Positions 38,778-47,800 of a DNA stretch of 64,000 nucleotides are shown here, piece after piece. The stretch spans positions 893,858 to 957,857 of the forward strand of contig JAFDWR010000001.1 of assembly GCA_018268355.1 (NCBI GenBank), read 5' to 3'. How positions within the stretch are numbered: position 1 is the stretch's first letter; each line of letters opens with the position of its first letter. The notes under the pieces are model-generated. The model did not search any database, was not told the origin of the DNA, and saw only the letters and a program-made list of their open reading frames with translations. The DNA comes from Armatimonadota bacterium (lineage in GTDB: Bacteria; Armatimonadota; Fimbriimonadia; Fimbriimonadales; Fimbriimonadaceae). A program made the translations under genes and the position numbers.

Positions 38778-39517
38778 GAGCCCTGCATACCCGGATTGGG
38801 CGTGGTGAGGTCGCCCGGCGACGGGGACGGCGCGGGGCTCGACGGCAAGGACTTGCCCTCAAGCGGGGCCAGCATTTCGTCGGTCTTTGCTTGGTCGTCG
38901 CGCGCGCTCAGCGGGCTCATGCGAAGGGCGTCCATGATCTCGCGGAAGCCGGCGGCGACGGTGATCTTCACCTTGCCATCGGGCGGCGTGTAGAGGCAGA
39001 GCATCAGCCGCTGGCGGTTGGTCTCCCAGAACCGGTATTCAACGAATCGGCCCTTGACGACGGTGGGAACGGGGTCGCTTCCGCCCGTTTCCTTCATGCG
39101 CGAAATCGATTCGGTGTAGTACTTCAGCTCGTTCTCAAATCGGCTCGCCGAGATGCTCTTACCCTCATAGGTTTCGAGCATGGCGGTCACGCGCTCGTTA
39201 TAGAGCACGAGGCCCACCCCGCCGAAGGCACCCTGCCAACTGCGGACGTTGAGATCGCTACCCCTTAGCGGGGCGGGCAGTTCGGTCACCACGGGCTGGT
39301 TTTCTTGGTGGCCAGCTTCCGTTTCCGCTCGGTTGCGAATATCGCCAAGCGCCACCCGGTTGCCGGTGGAAAAGCGCAATGCGAACATCGCCTCGGACGA
39401 GAAGTCCGGCTCCTGCATGCTGAAGCGCGCCTGGGCGTCGTCTCCTGCGGCAGAATCCAGCCCACACCCGGCGAGGGCGAATGCAAGGACGGCCAGCGGG
39501 AGCAGACGGCGAAGCAC
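38774..39517 (-). CDS. Hypothetical lipoprotein
   Basis: Not recognised. 247 residues with a clear lipoprotein signal: hydrophobic stretch, then lipobox LAGC with Cys18. The body is mixed alpha/beta with RWxxxF-like aromatic strands, and the C-terminal 35 residues are Ser/Pro-rich. The gene begins directly after the greA stop and overlaps kdsB, so it belongs to an envelope-linked operon. A role in LPS or outer-membrane upkeep is only a guess from position. Confidence 0.75.
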   Translation of the reverse strand: MLRRLLPLAVLAFALAGCGLDSAAGDDAQARFSMQEPDFSSEAMFALRFSTGNRVALGDIRNRAETEAGHQENQPVVTELPAPLRGSDLNVRSWQGAFGGVGLVLYNERVTAMLETYEGKSISASRFENELKYYTESISRMKETGGSDPVPTVVKGRFVEYRFWETNRQRLMLCLYTPPDGKVKITVAAGFREIMDALRMSPLSARDDQAKTDEMLAPLEGKSLPSSPAPSPSPGDLTTPNPGMQGS

Positions 39518-39982
39518 CTAAACCACCTTCTTGACGCGGTACTTCTGCTTACCGCCAGGGGTATCGATGACCACTTCGACGTCGGCGGTGGCACCCACGA
39601 GCGCGGCCCCCATCGGCGAGGAGATCGAGACCTTCCCCGCTGCCGGATCGGCCTCGAAGGCACCGACCAGCGTCACGTCGAACTCCTCGTCGAACTCGAG
39701 GTCGAGGAGGGAGATCACGCTGCCGAGGTGGGCGCCGCCAGTTTCCTGACGCTCAACCACCTTGGCGCTTTGGAGAACCTTCTTGAGTTCCGCGATGCGC
39801 TGCTCAATTCGCGTTTGGTTGAGCTTCGCTTCGTGGTAGGCCGCGTTCTCGCGGAGGTCGCCGTGGGCCTTCGCCTCGCGAATCGCATCCGCGTTGGCGG
39901 GTCGCAAAACGGTCTCAAGTTCGCTGAGCTCGTTCTGGAGTAAGGTCAATCCTTCGGCAGTCACGAGAATTTCGTTGGCCAT
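39518..39982 (-). CDS. greA: Transcription elongation factor GreA
   Basis: Rescues backtracked RNA polymerase by stimulating transcript cleavage. 154 residues: the N-terminal coiled coil ends in EAKAHGDLRENAAYHEAK, which holds the acidic tip, and the C-terminal FKBP-like domain contains ISSPMGAALVG. First gene of the operon. A TAAAAT box lies nine bases before ATG 39982. Only 17 bases separate it from the divergent glycosyltransferase start. Confidence 0.95.
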   Translation of the reverse strand: MANEILVTAEGLTLLQNELSELETVLRPANADAIREAKAHGDLRENAAYHEAKLNQTRIEQRIAELKKVLQSAKVVERQETGGAHLGSVISLLDLEFDEEFDVTLVGAFEADPAAGKVSISSPMGAALVGATADVEVVIDTPGGKQKYRVKKVV

Positions 39983-39991
39983 GGAGTCACC

Positions 39992-39997
39992 ATTTTA
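39992..39997 (-). promoter_or_regulatory. -10 box of greA
   Basis: TAAAAT on the minus strand, nine bases before the greA ATG. With only 17 bases between divergent starts, the upstream promoter half must lie inside the glycosyltransferase gene. Confidence 0.5.
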
Positions 39998-39999
39998 GC

Positions 40000-40923
40000 A
40001 TGAGCCCACACGCAAGCAAGGTGAGCGTTGTTATCGTGTCTTATAACACGGTGGCCGACCTTCGCCATTGCCTTGCCGCCATCGGTCCCGATCCCGAGGT
40101 CATCGTGGTCGACAATGCTTCATCGGACGGAAGCGCAGCGATGGTCGCCGCCGAGTTCCCCCACGTTCGGCTCATCGCAAACGACGACAATCGCGGCTTC
40201 GGCGCGGCCAACAACCAGGGCATGGCGGTGGCGCGGAGGCCGCTCGTTTTGTTCCTCAACAGCGACTGCATCCCTGCCCCGGACGCGATTTCGATCCTCG
40301 CAGAAACGTTCGACGATCCAACCGTTGTCGCGGCGGGTGCGATGCTCCTCAATCCGGACGGCACCCTGCAGGAGTCGATTGCAGGTCCGCTCACCCTTGG
40401 CGCGGTGGCGGCGGAGCAGCTTCGCCTGGGTGGATTGCACTACTGGCGGACCAAGGCGACGCTCGACCGCAGCGGCGGCAACCCGATCACGGTGGACCAG
40501 GTCATGGGGGCGTGCATGATGATTCGGCCCGTCGAGACCTTCGATGAGCGAATCTTCCTTTACGCCGAGGACACCGATCTGTGTGAGCGGCTGAAGAAGC
40601 ATGGCCGAATTGTCTATGTTCCTAGCTCTAAGGTGACTCATATTCTCGGCGCGAGCAGCCAAGGCAGTCACCGCTGGTGGGCGGTGGCGATGTACAACCG
40701 GGGCAAGGAGCAGTACTTCGCGATCCACCACGGACCCGGCGCGTTGGCCCTTTGCTGGCTGCTCAACCGGCTTGGCGCATTCGGTCGGTTCGTTGTCTGG
40801 GGACTCGCGACGCTTGTCACGCTCGGGCTGCGCCCGCGGTTTCGGTCTCAGGCCGCCTTGTTCTGGCGGGTCATGATGGCTCCACTCCGGGGGCCGCATC
40901 GGCCAGCTCATACTCGCGGATGA
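40000..40923 (+). CDS. Glycosyltransferase family 2 (rhamnosyltransferase WbbL-like)
   Basis: 307 residues of GT-A fold: VSVVIVSYNT at the start, VVDNASSDGS for the nucleotide, NRGFGAANNQG, and a DXD-like FLNSDC. Then come MGACMMIR and LYAEDTDLCERLKKHG, the pattern of WbbL-type transferases. One or two membrane-contact helices lie near 250-275. Its place next to Wzm/Wzt suggests O-antigen or cell-surface glycan assembly. It runs 53 bases past the convergent wzt stop. Confidence 0.88.
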   Translation: MSPHASKVSVVIVSYNTVADLRHCLAAIGPDPEVIVVDNASSDGSAAMVAAEFPHVRLIANDDNRGFGAANNQGMAVARRPLVLFLNSDCIPAPDAISILAETFDDPTVVAAGAMLLNPDGTLQESIAGPLTLGAVAAEQLRLGGLHYWRTKATLDRSGGNPITVDQVMGACMMIRPVETFDERIFLYAEDTDLCERLKKHGRIVYVPSSKVTHILGASSQGSHRWWAVAMYNRGKEQYFAIHHGPGALALCWLLNRLGAFGRFVVWGLATLVTLGLRPRFRSQAALFWRVMMAPLRGPHRPAHTRG

Positions 40924-41620
40924 TCGCCTCGGGCGGACCGTCGTCTCGAATCAGCCCCTTGTGGAGCCACAGGCATCGGTCGGCGACCCGCCGCACCGCG
41001 TCCATCTGGTGGGAGACAAACAGGATCGTCCCGCCGGCAGACCGAAATTCGTCGATCTTCGCGTAGCACTTGCGCTCGAACTCGAAGTCGCCCACCGCAA
41101 GCACTTCGTCAACGAGCAACACCTCGGCATCGACGTGGACGGCCACGCTGAAGCCCAACCGCGCCATCATGCCGCTCGAGTAGGTCCGAACGGGGGCGTC
41201 GATGTGCTTTTCCAGTTCGGCAAACTGGACGATCTGGTCGAGACGAGCGCGCATCTCTGCCCGGGTCAGGCCGAGGATGATGCCGTTGAAAAAGACGTTC
41301 TCGCGGCCGGTGAGGTCGGGGTGGAATCCTGCGCCGAGTTCCAGAAGCGGGGCCATCCGCCCGTGAATCTTGATCTCGCCCTTGGTCGGCTTGTAGACCC
41401 GCGCAAGGAGCGAAAGCAGCGTGCTCTTGCCCGCCCCGTTACGGCCAATCACCGCCGCACATTCGCCCTTCGGAATCGTGAAATCGAGGCCGCGAAGCAC
41501 CTCCAGGTGGGTGTGGGTCGCCGTCTTGCGCCAAAGGAACATCGTCTTGAACGACGACGCCCCCGAGGTGTTCAACAAGAACTCCTTCTTCAGGCCGTGG
41601 ACTTCGATCGCAGGGGTCAC
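40871..41620 (-). CDS. Polysaccharide ABC exporter ATP-binding protein (Wzt-like)
   Basis: Drives export of undecaprenyl-linked polysaccharide with the Wzm-like permease. 249 residues from GTG 41620, which overlaps the permease stop as GTGA; longer frames upstream would lie inside the permease gene. Walker A GRNGAGKST at 59-67, YSSGM signature, LLVDEVLAVGD Walker B and a VSHQMD switch. There is no C-terminal carbohydrate-binding domain, so it is of the short type that does not read a chain-end modification. Confidence 0.9.
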   Translation of the reverse strand: MTPAIEVHGLKKEFLLNTSGASSFKTMFLWRKTATHTHLEVLRGLDFTIPKGECAAVIGRNGAGKSTLLSLLARVYKPTKGEIKIHGRMAPLLELGAGFHPDLTGRENVFFNGIILGLTRAEMRARLDQIVQFAELEKHIDAPVRTYSSGMMARLGFSVAVHVDAEVLLVDEVLAVGDFEFERKCYAKIDEFRSAGGTILFVSHQMDAVRRVADRCLWLHKGLIRDDGPPEAIIREYELADAAPGVEPS

Positions 41621-42471
41621 GGGCGCTCGACGAACCTCCACTTTAGGCGGTTGAACAGCGCATAGCCGCCCACCAGGAGCAGGAACGACGTCAGCGCGGT
41701 CACTCCCAGCAGTCCCCAATCGAGCGGGAGCGGATCGTAGGTCTTGCCACGGAACTCGACCGGCTGCGGCGCGAGGAGGAGCTTGCGATAGGCCACCGAA
41801 AGCATCGCGACGGGGTTGAGGTGATAGAGCGTGTAAAGCATCGTTCCGCCCTTCTCCATCGACTTCTGGTACACCGCCTCGCTGAAGTACATGATCGGGC
41901 AGAGGAAGAACATCAGGTACAGCAGCACGCTCACGATGTACTTCACGTCCTCATAGAACGTGTTCAACGCGCTGACGATGAAGCTCAGACCCATCGTGAG
42001 CATGAGGTTGATCAGGAGCAGCACGGGCAGCAGCACCGCCCCCGCCTGAAGCGGGAAAACGCGGCGGTCGAACGCATAGACCACGAGCAGGTACAGGAAG
42101 AACACCACGAGGGCAAGGCACTGGTGGACGAAGTTGCTGATCACCGAGGAGATCGGGAAGACCTCGCGCGGGAGATAGATCTTGCGGATGATCGGCAGGT
42201 TGGTGAGGATCGACTGGGCGGAATCCAACAGGCAAAGCTGGAAGAACATGTACGGCAGGTACGAGGCCAGGATGTACGCGCTGTAGTTCGGGGTGTTGTT
42301 GCCGAGGAAGCTCTTGAAGACGAGCGTCATCACGATGACGGTGATGAGCGGGTTCAGCAGCGACCAGAAGAAGCCAAGAACCGAATTCTTATACCGGATG
42401 CGCAGGTCGCGCTGGACCATCGTGAACAGTAGTTCACGAAATCGCCAAAGTTCCTTCAGCTCCTCGCGCAT
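41617..42471 (-). CDS. Polysaccharide ABC exporter permease (Wzm-like, ABC-2 type)
   Basis: 284 residues from ATG 42471 (an ATG at 42498 would add nine residues; no ribosome site favours either). It has the typical N-terminus ELWRFRELLFTMVQRDLRIRYKNSVLGFFWSLLNPL and about six membrane helices with a conserved Pro-containing CPIMYFSEAV loop. It pairs with the following ATPase gene. Sugar type and acceptor are unknown. Divergent from gcvPB. Confidence 0.9.
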   Translation of the reverse strand: MREELKELWRFRELLFTMVQRDLRIRYKNSVLGFFWSLLNPLITVIVMTLVFKSFLGNNTPNYSAYILASYLPYMFFQLCLLDSAQSILTNLPIIRKIYLPREVFPISSVISNFVHQCLALVVFFLYLLVVYAFDRRVFPLQAGAVLLPVLLLINLMLTMGLSFIVSALNTFYEDVKYIVSVLLYLMFFLCPIMYFSEAVYQKSMEKGGTMLYTLYHLNPVAMLSVAYRKLLLAPQPVEFRGKTYDPLPLDWGLLGVTALTSFLLLVGGYALFNRLKWRFVERP

Positions 42472-42521
42472 GTCGCCGCAGGATACCAAACCTAGCATCA
42501 GATTGGACCCTGAGCCAGCGG

Positions 42522-42527
42522 TATAAT
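42522..42527 (+). promoter_or_regulatory. -10 box of a leaderless gcvPB promoter
   Basis: A perfect TATAAT six bases before the gcvPB ATG, so transcription should begin at the start codon. The intervening CCCACC has no ribosome site. Confidence 0.6.
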
Positions 42528-42533
42528 CCCACC

Positions 42534-44033
42534 ATGCCTGGAGGACGCACCAAGCGAGTTCCCGAGCCTAAGCTCATCTTCGAAAAGTCCCGTCCTGGAC
42601 GCATCGGCTGTAACGTTCCCCGATGCGACACCCCTGAGGTTGACCTCTCGAAAGCCCTCGGGAAAACGCGCGCCGAACTTGACCTGCCCGAAGTCGACGA
42701 ACTGACCCTCCTTCGGCATTTCACCAACCTCAGCCAGATCAACTACGGCATCGAAACCGGGTTCTATCCGCTCGGCTCGTGCACGATGAAGTACAACCCG
42801 AAGGTCAACGAGGCGACCGCCCGATTCCAAGGCTTTGCCAACCTTCACCCGATGCAGCCCGAGGCGACGATCCCGGGTGCTTTTGAGATCCTCCACGGCG
42901 TCCAGTCGATGCTTTGCGAGATCACCGGCTTTGACCACATCACGCTCCAGCCGCTCGCTGGTGCGCATGGTGAGATGACCTGCCTCATGCTCATCAAGGC
43001 GTACTTTGAGGCCCGCGGCGAGAGTCAGCGCTCAGTCGTCCTCGTTCCCGACTCGGCCCACGGCACCAACCCCGCCTCGGCTGCGCGATGCGGCTACGAC
43101 GTGAAGTCGATCCCGACCGACGCCGACGGCAACACCGACCTTGTCGCCCTCGAGAAGGCGCTTGCCGGTGAGGATGGCCAGAAGGTCGCCGCATTGATGC
43201 TCACCAACCCTTCGACGCTCGGCCTCTTTGAGCCGAACATCGAAAAGATCTGCAACATGGTCCACGCGGTCGGCGGACAGGTCTTCTGCGACGGCGCGAA
43301 CATGAACGCGATGGTCGGCACCACCCGCCCCGGCGACCACGGCTTTGACTGCATGCACCTGAACCTCCACAAGACGTTCAGCACCCCCCACGGTGGCGGT
43401 GGCCCCGGTTGCGGCGCGATTGGCCTCAAGGACCACCTGGCCCCCTACCAGCCCGTGCCCGTCATCCGAAAGGAAGGCGAGAACCTCGTCGCCGACTACG
43501 ATCGACCCCTGTCGATTGGCCGCGTTGCCGCGTTCTATGGCCAGTTCCTCATGGAGGTCCGCGCCTACACCTACCTTCGCGCCTTTGGCCGCGAGCACAT
43601 GGCCGACATCAGCCGCTTCTCGGTCTTGAACGCCAACTATGTCCGTGCCCGGCTCAAGGACGTGCTTCCTCCCGCCCACAATCGCCCGTGCATGCACGAG
43701 TGCATCCTCACCGCCGAGAAATACAAGAAGGAGCACGACGTCCGCGCGCTCGACATCAGCAAGCGGCTCATCGACTACGGCTTCCACCCGCCCACCAACT
43801 ACTTCCCGCTCATCGTTCCCGAGTGCCTCATGATTGAGCCGACGGAGACGGAGACCAAGGAAACCCTCGACGAGTTCTGTGACGCGATGATCTCGATCTG
43901 CCACGAAGCGGTGGAGAATCCCGATCTCCTCCACGACGCGCCTTCGACCTCGGTCGTTGGTCGGCTCGATGAGACGCTGGCGGTGAAGCAGCTCGACGTT
44001 CGCTGGAAGCGACCCCAACCGGTCGGCGTTTGA
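42534..44033 (+). CDS. gcvPB: Glycine dehydrogenase (decarboxylating) subunit 2
   Basis: PLP subunit of the split P protein. 499 residues: SQINYGIETGFYPLGSCTMKYNP near the start, SAHGTNPASA, and the PLP Lys280 in HLNLHKTFSTPHGGGGPGCG. The C-terminus carries the HECILTAE and PPTNYFPLIVPE blocks of this family. Translationally coupled (TTGA) to a lipoate/octanoyl ligase-like gene, which makes functional sense because its partner GcvH needs lipoate. Confidence 0.96.
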   Translation: MPGGRTKRVPEPKLIFEKSRPGRIGCNVPRCDTPEVDLSKALGKTRAELDLPEVDELTLLRHFTNLSQINYGIETGFYPLGSCTMKYNPKVNEATARFQGFANLHPMQPEATIPGAFEILHGVQSMLCEITGFDHITLQPLAGAHGEMTCLMLIKAYFEARGESQRSVVLVPDSAHGTNPASAARCGYDVKSIPTDADGNTDLVALEKALAGEDGQKVAALMLTNPSTLGLFEPNIEKICNMVHAVGGQVFCDGANMNAMVGTTRPGDHGFDCMHLNLHKTFSTPHGGGGPGCGAIGLKDHLAPYQPVPVIRKEGENLVADYDRPLSIGRVAAFYGQFLMEVRAYTYLRAFGREHMADISRFSVLNANYVRARLKDVLPPAHNRPCMHECILTAEKYKKEHDVRALDISKRLIDYGFHPPTNYFPLIVPECLMIEPTETETKETLDEFCDAMISICHEAVENPDLLHDAPSTSVVGRLDETLAVKQLDVRWKRPQPVGV

Positions 44034-44665
44034 TCCCTTTCCGCATCGACCCGCCTCGTTCTGGACCCGAAAACATGGGTGCAGACGAGGCGCTTTTGCT
44101 TTCGGGGGTCCCGGGCGCGCGGGTTTACCAGTGGGATGGGGTTTGGGTCAGCCTCGGCCGGTTCCAGCAGCCCTCTTTGGTGCTCGCGGATGCTACGGTG
44201 ACGCCGTGGGTGATGCGCCCGACCGGCGGCCTTGCCGTCGTCCACGACGGCGATTGGACCTTTGGCTATGCCCTGCCCCACGAGGTGGAGGGCGAGCGCA
44301 ACACCCGCCGTGCCTATGAGCGGCTGACCGCGCCCCTCATTCGGGCCCTGGAGTCGCTCGGCTTCTCGGTCGCTTATGGTGGGGGTGAGGTGCGGGGCGG
44401 CGATGGGATCGATTGCTTCGCGTTTTCGTCGCGCTATGACCTCGTGGAGGTGCGCTCGGGACTGAAGATCGCGGGTTGTGCGATGCGGATGACCCGAGCG
44501 GGGGCGCTGTTGCAGGCGTCGATCCCCGCCTCGCTCACCGGGGTGCTCGACGAGTCGCCGCTGATCGGGGGGACGTCGCTGCCTTCGGTGCGCTGGTCGG
44601 CGGGCCAGCGTGAGGGGTTTGCTGAGGCGGTCGAGCGGGAAATCCTGTATTCTTCTATAGGTTAG
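44030..44665 (+). CDS. LipM/LplA-like octanoyl or lipoate protein ligase
   Basis: 211-residue BPL/LPL-family protein, likely to attach octanoate or lipoate to GcvH. Seen: RPTGGLAVVHDG in place of the family RR.GGG.V.HD, then IDCFAFSSRYDLVEV with the Cys at the LipM nucleophile position, and GLKIAGCAMRMTRAGALLQAS with the conserved Lys. It is shorter than LipM (about 280), lacking most of the C-terminal region. Its TTG start overlaps the gcvPB stop. Assignment as LipM rather than LplA rests on the Cys and is moderate. Confidence 0.78.
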   Translation: MIPFRIDPPRSGPENMGADEALLLSGVPGARVYQWDGVWVSLGRFQQPSLVLADATVTPWVMRPTGGLAVVHDGDWTFGYALPHEVEGERNTRRAYERLTAPLIRALESLGFSVAYGGGEVRGGDGIDCFAFSSRYDLVEVRSGLKIAGCAMRMTRAGALLQASIPASLTGVLDESPLIGGTSLPSVRWSAGQREGFAEAVEREILYSSIG

Positions 44666-44772
44666 TAGTAGGTTCCTTCAACCCAGTGCACACATCTTGG
44701 AGACACCATTTCGCACAACCGCCTAGTCGCTCGGCTAAGATCATGATTTCGGTGGAAGTCTCAGGAGCAAAC

Positions 44773-46488
44773 ATGAAACTCAAGCTCAAAAAGACACCTA
44801 AGGCAAAGCCGCAGCCAAAAGCTCGCCGGGCCTGGCGATACGCCTGCTGGGGCTTAGCCGCGCTGATAACAGGCATTGGCGGAATGATAACAATTCTCAG
44901 CATGGCCGGCCCCAAAGCAATACCTAGCTGCATGAACTGGTGGCCCCTTAAGGCCGAAAAACTAGCCGACTCTGCACAAGGCAGTGTAGTAACTGCCGCC
45001 GTCGCCTGGGTCGGAGGCACAATTGCCTTGCTAACGTTCTTGCTCAACAGAGATCAAAAGGAACTTCACCATGCTGATCAACTGCAGACCACGAGAACGA
45101 TTGCCGAGACGCAAAGGCAACAGGAATACTTTGCCTCCCTATCAACAGATCTTTCCTCCACAGACAAACTTACGCGTCTAACTGCTGTAATTGGGCTTGG
45201 TGAAATAGCGATGACACCTGCAGCTGGTTCAAAAGACCTAGCAAAGTTGCATCGTTTCCAGCACATTCGCTTCTTGCAAGCCGCGGACGAGGTAGCACAT
45301 AAACCAAAGGAACGCAATCGTACCGTTGCGATGAACAAGTTTCTAGACGATTACCCATATTTTGAGAGAGCATGTTCGCGCTTAACTCTGGCTCTGCAGC
45401 AATGGACCGATGAAGCCTCCTTAGCAACAGTCGTAAACACAATTCATCGCCTACTTTTTTGGGCAGCTCAGTCCAATGATAGCGACGAAATGCTCGTCTT
45501 GCTCGCCAATAGTCTAGCCAATGCAAACCGTGAAGCCATCGAAGGACTCGTCAGCGTTGGTGCACAATACATGAAGCGACAATCAGACTTTGAGGCATTT
45601 GATCTCGTTATCCAAAACGGTATCCGAGCCTCCGAATGCGCGGCCCCTGCAGACAAAGTTGCGGCAGAGTTCATCGATTACCTAGCTGAACGAATTCGAC
45701 GCAAGAATCAAGATATCTACGTCAAGCAAGAGCAAGGTCTGAAGGCACAGGAAAACATTGATCCAAAAATCGCCCTTTCGAATGCCTATGCTCGGCTACT
45801 TGATACGCAAAGACTGCTAGCATCCACACTTACGCTTCTACCTTACCCCAATGGTGTCGGCGTTCCAGAGGTAGCTCTCTTGAAGCCAGCCCATAGTGTC
45901 AGCCCAAAAAATGACATCAATGCGCTAATGCTTCAGAAAAATGTCCTAATTTCAAGGCGTGGCCTGAATCTTACAGGAATCTGTCTTGTTGGAAATGATA
46001 TCTCTGGTTCCAATCTTCAAGTGGCCCTCCTCAGCACCAGCTTGATTCTCGGTTGCAAGTGCGCCGAAATCGGTCTGCAATTCTCAGCTTGTAAAGACGC
46101 TACATTTGCGTACTCAGACTTGGAATCTGCTCGCTTGGATGCAGCTGACTTCCTGAGGGTCAACTTGAGTGATACAAATTGCTCAGCAGCGAGCTTAATT
46201 GGGTGCCACTTGGTCAACACCAACTTCGGCCAGGCGAATCTTCAAGATTCAAACTTGGTGCAGGCAAAGCTAAAATTGGTGAATCTGTCAGGGGCGAAAA
46301 TGGACCGAGCGAACCTCTCCTTAGCGTTTTTGGATAACGTTGCGGTCAAGAGCACATCACTAAAGGATGCGGCGGTCAAGGGGACACTCTTCTGCGACGT
46401 GGATCTGTCTGGCGCTATTCTCGATGGAGTTGATATGTCACAGGCAATCATCACCAGTTTGAATGGTAACGCCTCTGCAAAAGGCTGA
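44773..46488 (+). CDS. Membrane-anchored pentapeptide-repeat protein (probably acquired)
   Basis: 571 residues from ATG 44773 (AGGAG five bases upstream). Basic N-terminus, two membrane helices (about 22-42 and 70-88), then a helical part with RDQKELHHADQLQTTRTIAE and SSTDKLTRLTAVIGLGEIA. That pattern is seen in many membrane pentapeptide proteins. From about residue 400 there are A(D/N)Lxx-type repeats forming a right-handed beta helix. The G+C content is clearly lower than nearby (27 of 60 bases G/C at 45121-45180, against 42 of 60 at 43021-43080), suggesting transfer. Function unknown; no toxin, nuclease or defence domain is seen. Confidence 0.85.
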   Translation: MKLKLKKTPKAKPQPKARRAWRYACWGLAALITGIGGMITILSMAGPKAIPSCMNWWPLKAEKLADSAQGSVVTAAVAWVGGTIALLTFLLNRDQKELHHADQLQTTRTIAETQRQQEYFASLSTDLSSTDKLTRLTAVIGLGEIAMTPAAGSKDLAKLHRFQHIRFLQAADEVAHKPKERNRTVAMNKFLDDYPYFERACSRLTLALQQWTDEASLATVVNTIHRLLFWAAQSNDSDEMLVLLANSLANANREAIEGLVSVGAQYMKRQSDFEAFDLVIQNGIRASECAAPADKVAAEFIDYLAERIRRKNQDIYVKQEQGLKAQENIDPKIALSNAYARLLDTQRLLASTLTLLPYPNGVGVPEVALLKPAHSVSPKNDINALMLQKNVLISRRGLNLTGICLVGNDISGSNLQVALLSTSLILGCKCAEIGLQFSACKDATFAYSDLESARLDAADFLRVNLSDTNCSAASLIGCHLVNTNFGQANLQDSNLVQAKLKLVNLSGAKMDRANLSLAFLDNVAVKSTSLKDAAVKGTLFCDVDLSGAILDGVDMSQAIITSLNGNASAKG

Positions 46489-46552
46489 GGTACACGACAA
46501 ATCCTAAACTGAAGCGACGACATTGATTGATTAAGGGATTGTCATGTTGCTA

Positions 46553-46599
46553 AACAGAAGGCCCCTGCCGCGCGGTTCGCGCAACAGAGGCCTTCTGTT
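46553..46599. terminator. Bidirectional terminator between the pentapeptide gene and the sigma factor gene
   Basis: AACAGAAGGCC (46553-46563) pairs with GGCCTTCTGTT (46589-46599), with further CGCG pairing in the loop. TTTT follows on the plus side and a weaker T-run on the minus side. Confidence 0.8.
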
Positions 46600-46617
46600 T
46601 TGACTCCCCCAGACCGC

Positions 46618-47649
46618 TTAGTTCGGGTTCGGGGTGATCGAGAAGCCCTGCGACGAGAGCTCCTGGCCGATGTGGCGGAGTTTCTTCATCGCGCGGAGCT
46701 CGATCTGGCGAACGCGCTCGCGGGTGACGTTCAGCTCGGTGCCGACCTCTTCGAGGGTGCGGCTGCGACCATCGTCGAGACCGAAGCGAAGGCGAACGAC
46801 GTCTCGCTCGCGGCTGGTGAGCCGGCCGAGGATGCCATCAATCTCTTCGCGTCGGATGAGCGTCCAGGTGACGTCGCCCGGCGTCGGCATGTTCGTGCTC
46901 TGCACGAAGTCGCCAATGCTCGAGTTGTCCTTTTCGCCCACCGGGGTTTCCAGCGAGATCGGCTCGACGGCGACGCGCATCATCTCTCGAACGCGGTCGA
47001 CGGACAGACCGACTTCGCGGCTGATCTCCTCTTCGGTCGCCTCGCGTTGCAGCTCCTGTTGGAGGCGCGACGCGGTCTTGACGACCTTGTTGATCAGTTC
47101 GGCAACATAGACCGGGATTCGGATCGTGCGGCCCTGGTTGATGATCGCACGAGCAATCGCACGGCGGATCCACCACGTGGCATAGGTCGAGAATCGGAAG
47201 CCCTTGCGCCAGTCGAACTTTTCGACCGCGCGGATGAGGCCAAGGTTGCCTTCCTGGATCAGGTCGGCAAGCGGGATGCCACGGGCGTTGTACTTCTTCG
47301 CGATCGAGACGACAAGGCGGAGGTTGCTCTCGATGAGCACCTTTTTGGCGTACATGTCTCCGGCCTGGACCTTTCGAGCGAGGTCAACTTCTTGCTCGGG
47401 GGTCAGGAGCTGAGCGCGCCGGGTCTGGCGCATCCACATCTCAAGCTCTTCGCCGTCGTCGTGGGGTTGTTCGGCCTCTTCTTCCTCGAGGTCGTCCAAC
47501 TCCAACAGATCGTCTTCGGCGGGCTCGGCATGCACGTCATCCATGAGAGCTCCGGCTCCGGGCTCCATGAACGAGTTACGACCGGGAGTCCGGACCGTGA
47601 TTGCCCGTCCTCGTCTCGGTTGCGATGCCACACCATTTTCTACTGCCAT
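46618..47649 (-). CDS. rpoD: RNA polymerase sigma factor, RpoD/SigA family (probably primary)
   Basis: 343 residues. An acidic N-terminal stretch ([16 protein letters not shown]) replaces a full region 1.1. Region 2 has [49 protein letters not shown] and RTIRIPV (2.1-2.4). Region 3 has ISLETPVGE, and region 4 has [17 protein letters not shown] and [10 protein letters not shown]. Housekeeping status is inferred from region 2.4/4.2 wording. Region 2.3/2.4 fits recognition of TATAAT-like boxes, as seen at many starts here. A long 5' leader carries inverted repeats. Confidence 0.92.
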   Translation of the reverse strand: MAVENGVASQPRRGRAITVRTPGRNSFMEPGAGALMDDVHAEPAEDDLLELDDLEEEEAEQPHDDGEELEMWMRQTRRAQLLTPEQEVDLARKVQAGDMYAKKVLIESNLRLVVSIAKKYNARGIPLADLIQEGNLGLIRAVEKFDWRKGFRFSTYATWWIRRAIARAIINQGRTIRIPVYVAELINKVVKTASRLQQELQREATEEEISREVGLSVDRVREMMRVAVEPISLETPVGEKDNSSIGDFVQSTNMPTPGDVTWTLIRREEIDGILGRLTSRERDVVRLRFGLDDGRSRTLEEVGTELNVTRERVRQIELRAMKKLRHIGQELSSQGFSITPNPN

Positions 47650-47680
47650 GATTCTAGTTCTTTTCCTTCAACAGCCATCT

Positions 47681-47694
47681 GTACATGTTTGTAC
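47681..47694. promoter_or_regulatory. Inverted repeat in the sigma-factor leader
   Basis: GTACA (47681-47685) and TGTAC (47690-47694) with a TGTT centre, 32 bases before the start codon. Size and spacing resemble LexA-type boxes, but no match to a known consensus can be claimed. Confidence 0.3.
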
Positions 47695-47800
47695 GTTCAA
47701 GCCTACAAAATTTCTCCGCTCAGTGGGGACAAAAAGGCAAAAGCACGAACACAAAGGCCAATTAGATCCAGTCACGTTGTTTGGTCGAAGTCCTTCATTC

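Noticed and set aside
38774-39517. Lipoprotein gene as a dedicated LPS transport factor
   Set aside because: Only its position between greA and kdsB suggests this; no Lpt family motif is visible, so it is left as hypothetical.
44773-46488. Pentapeptide-repeat protein as a Qnr-type gyrase protector or a defence protein
   Set aside because: It is membrane-anchored with a large helical middle part, unlike soluble Qnr proteins, and no defence partner gene is next to it.
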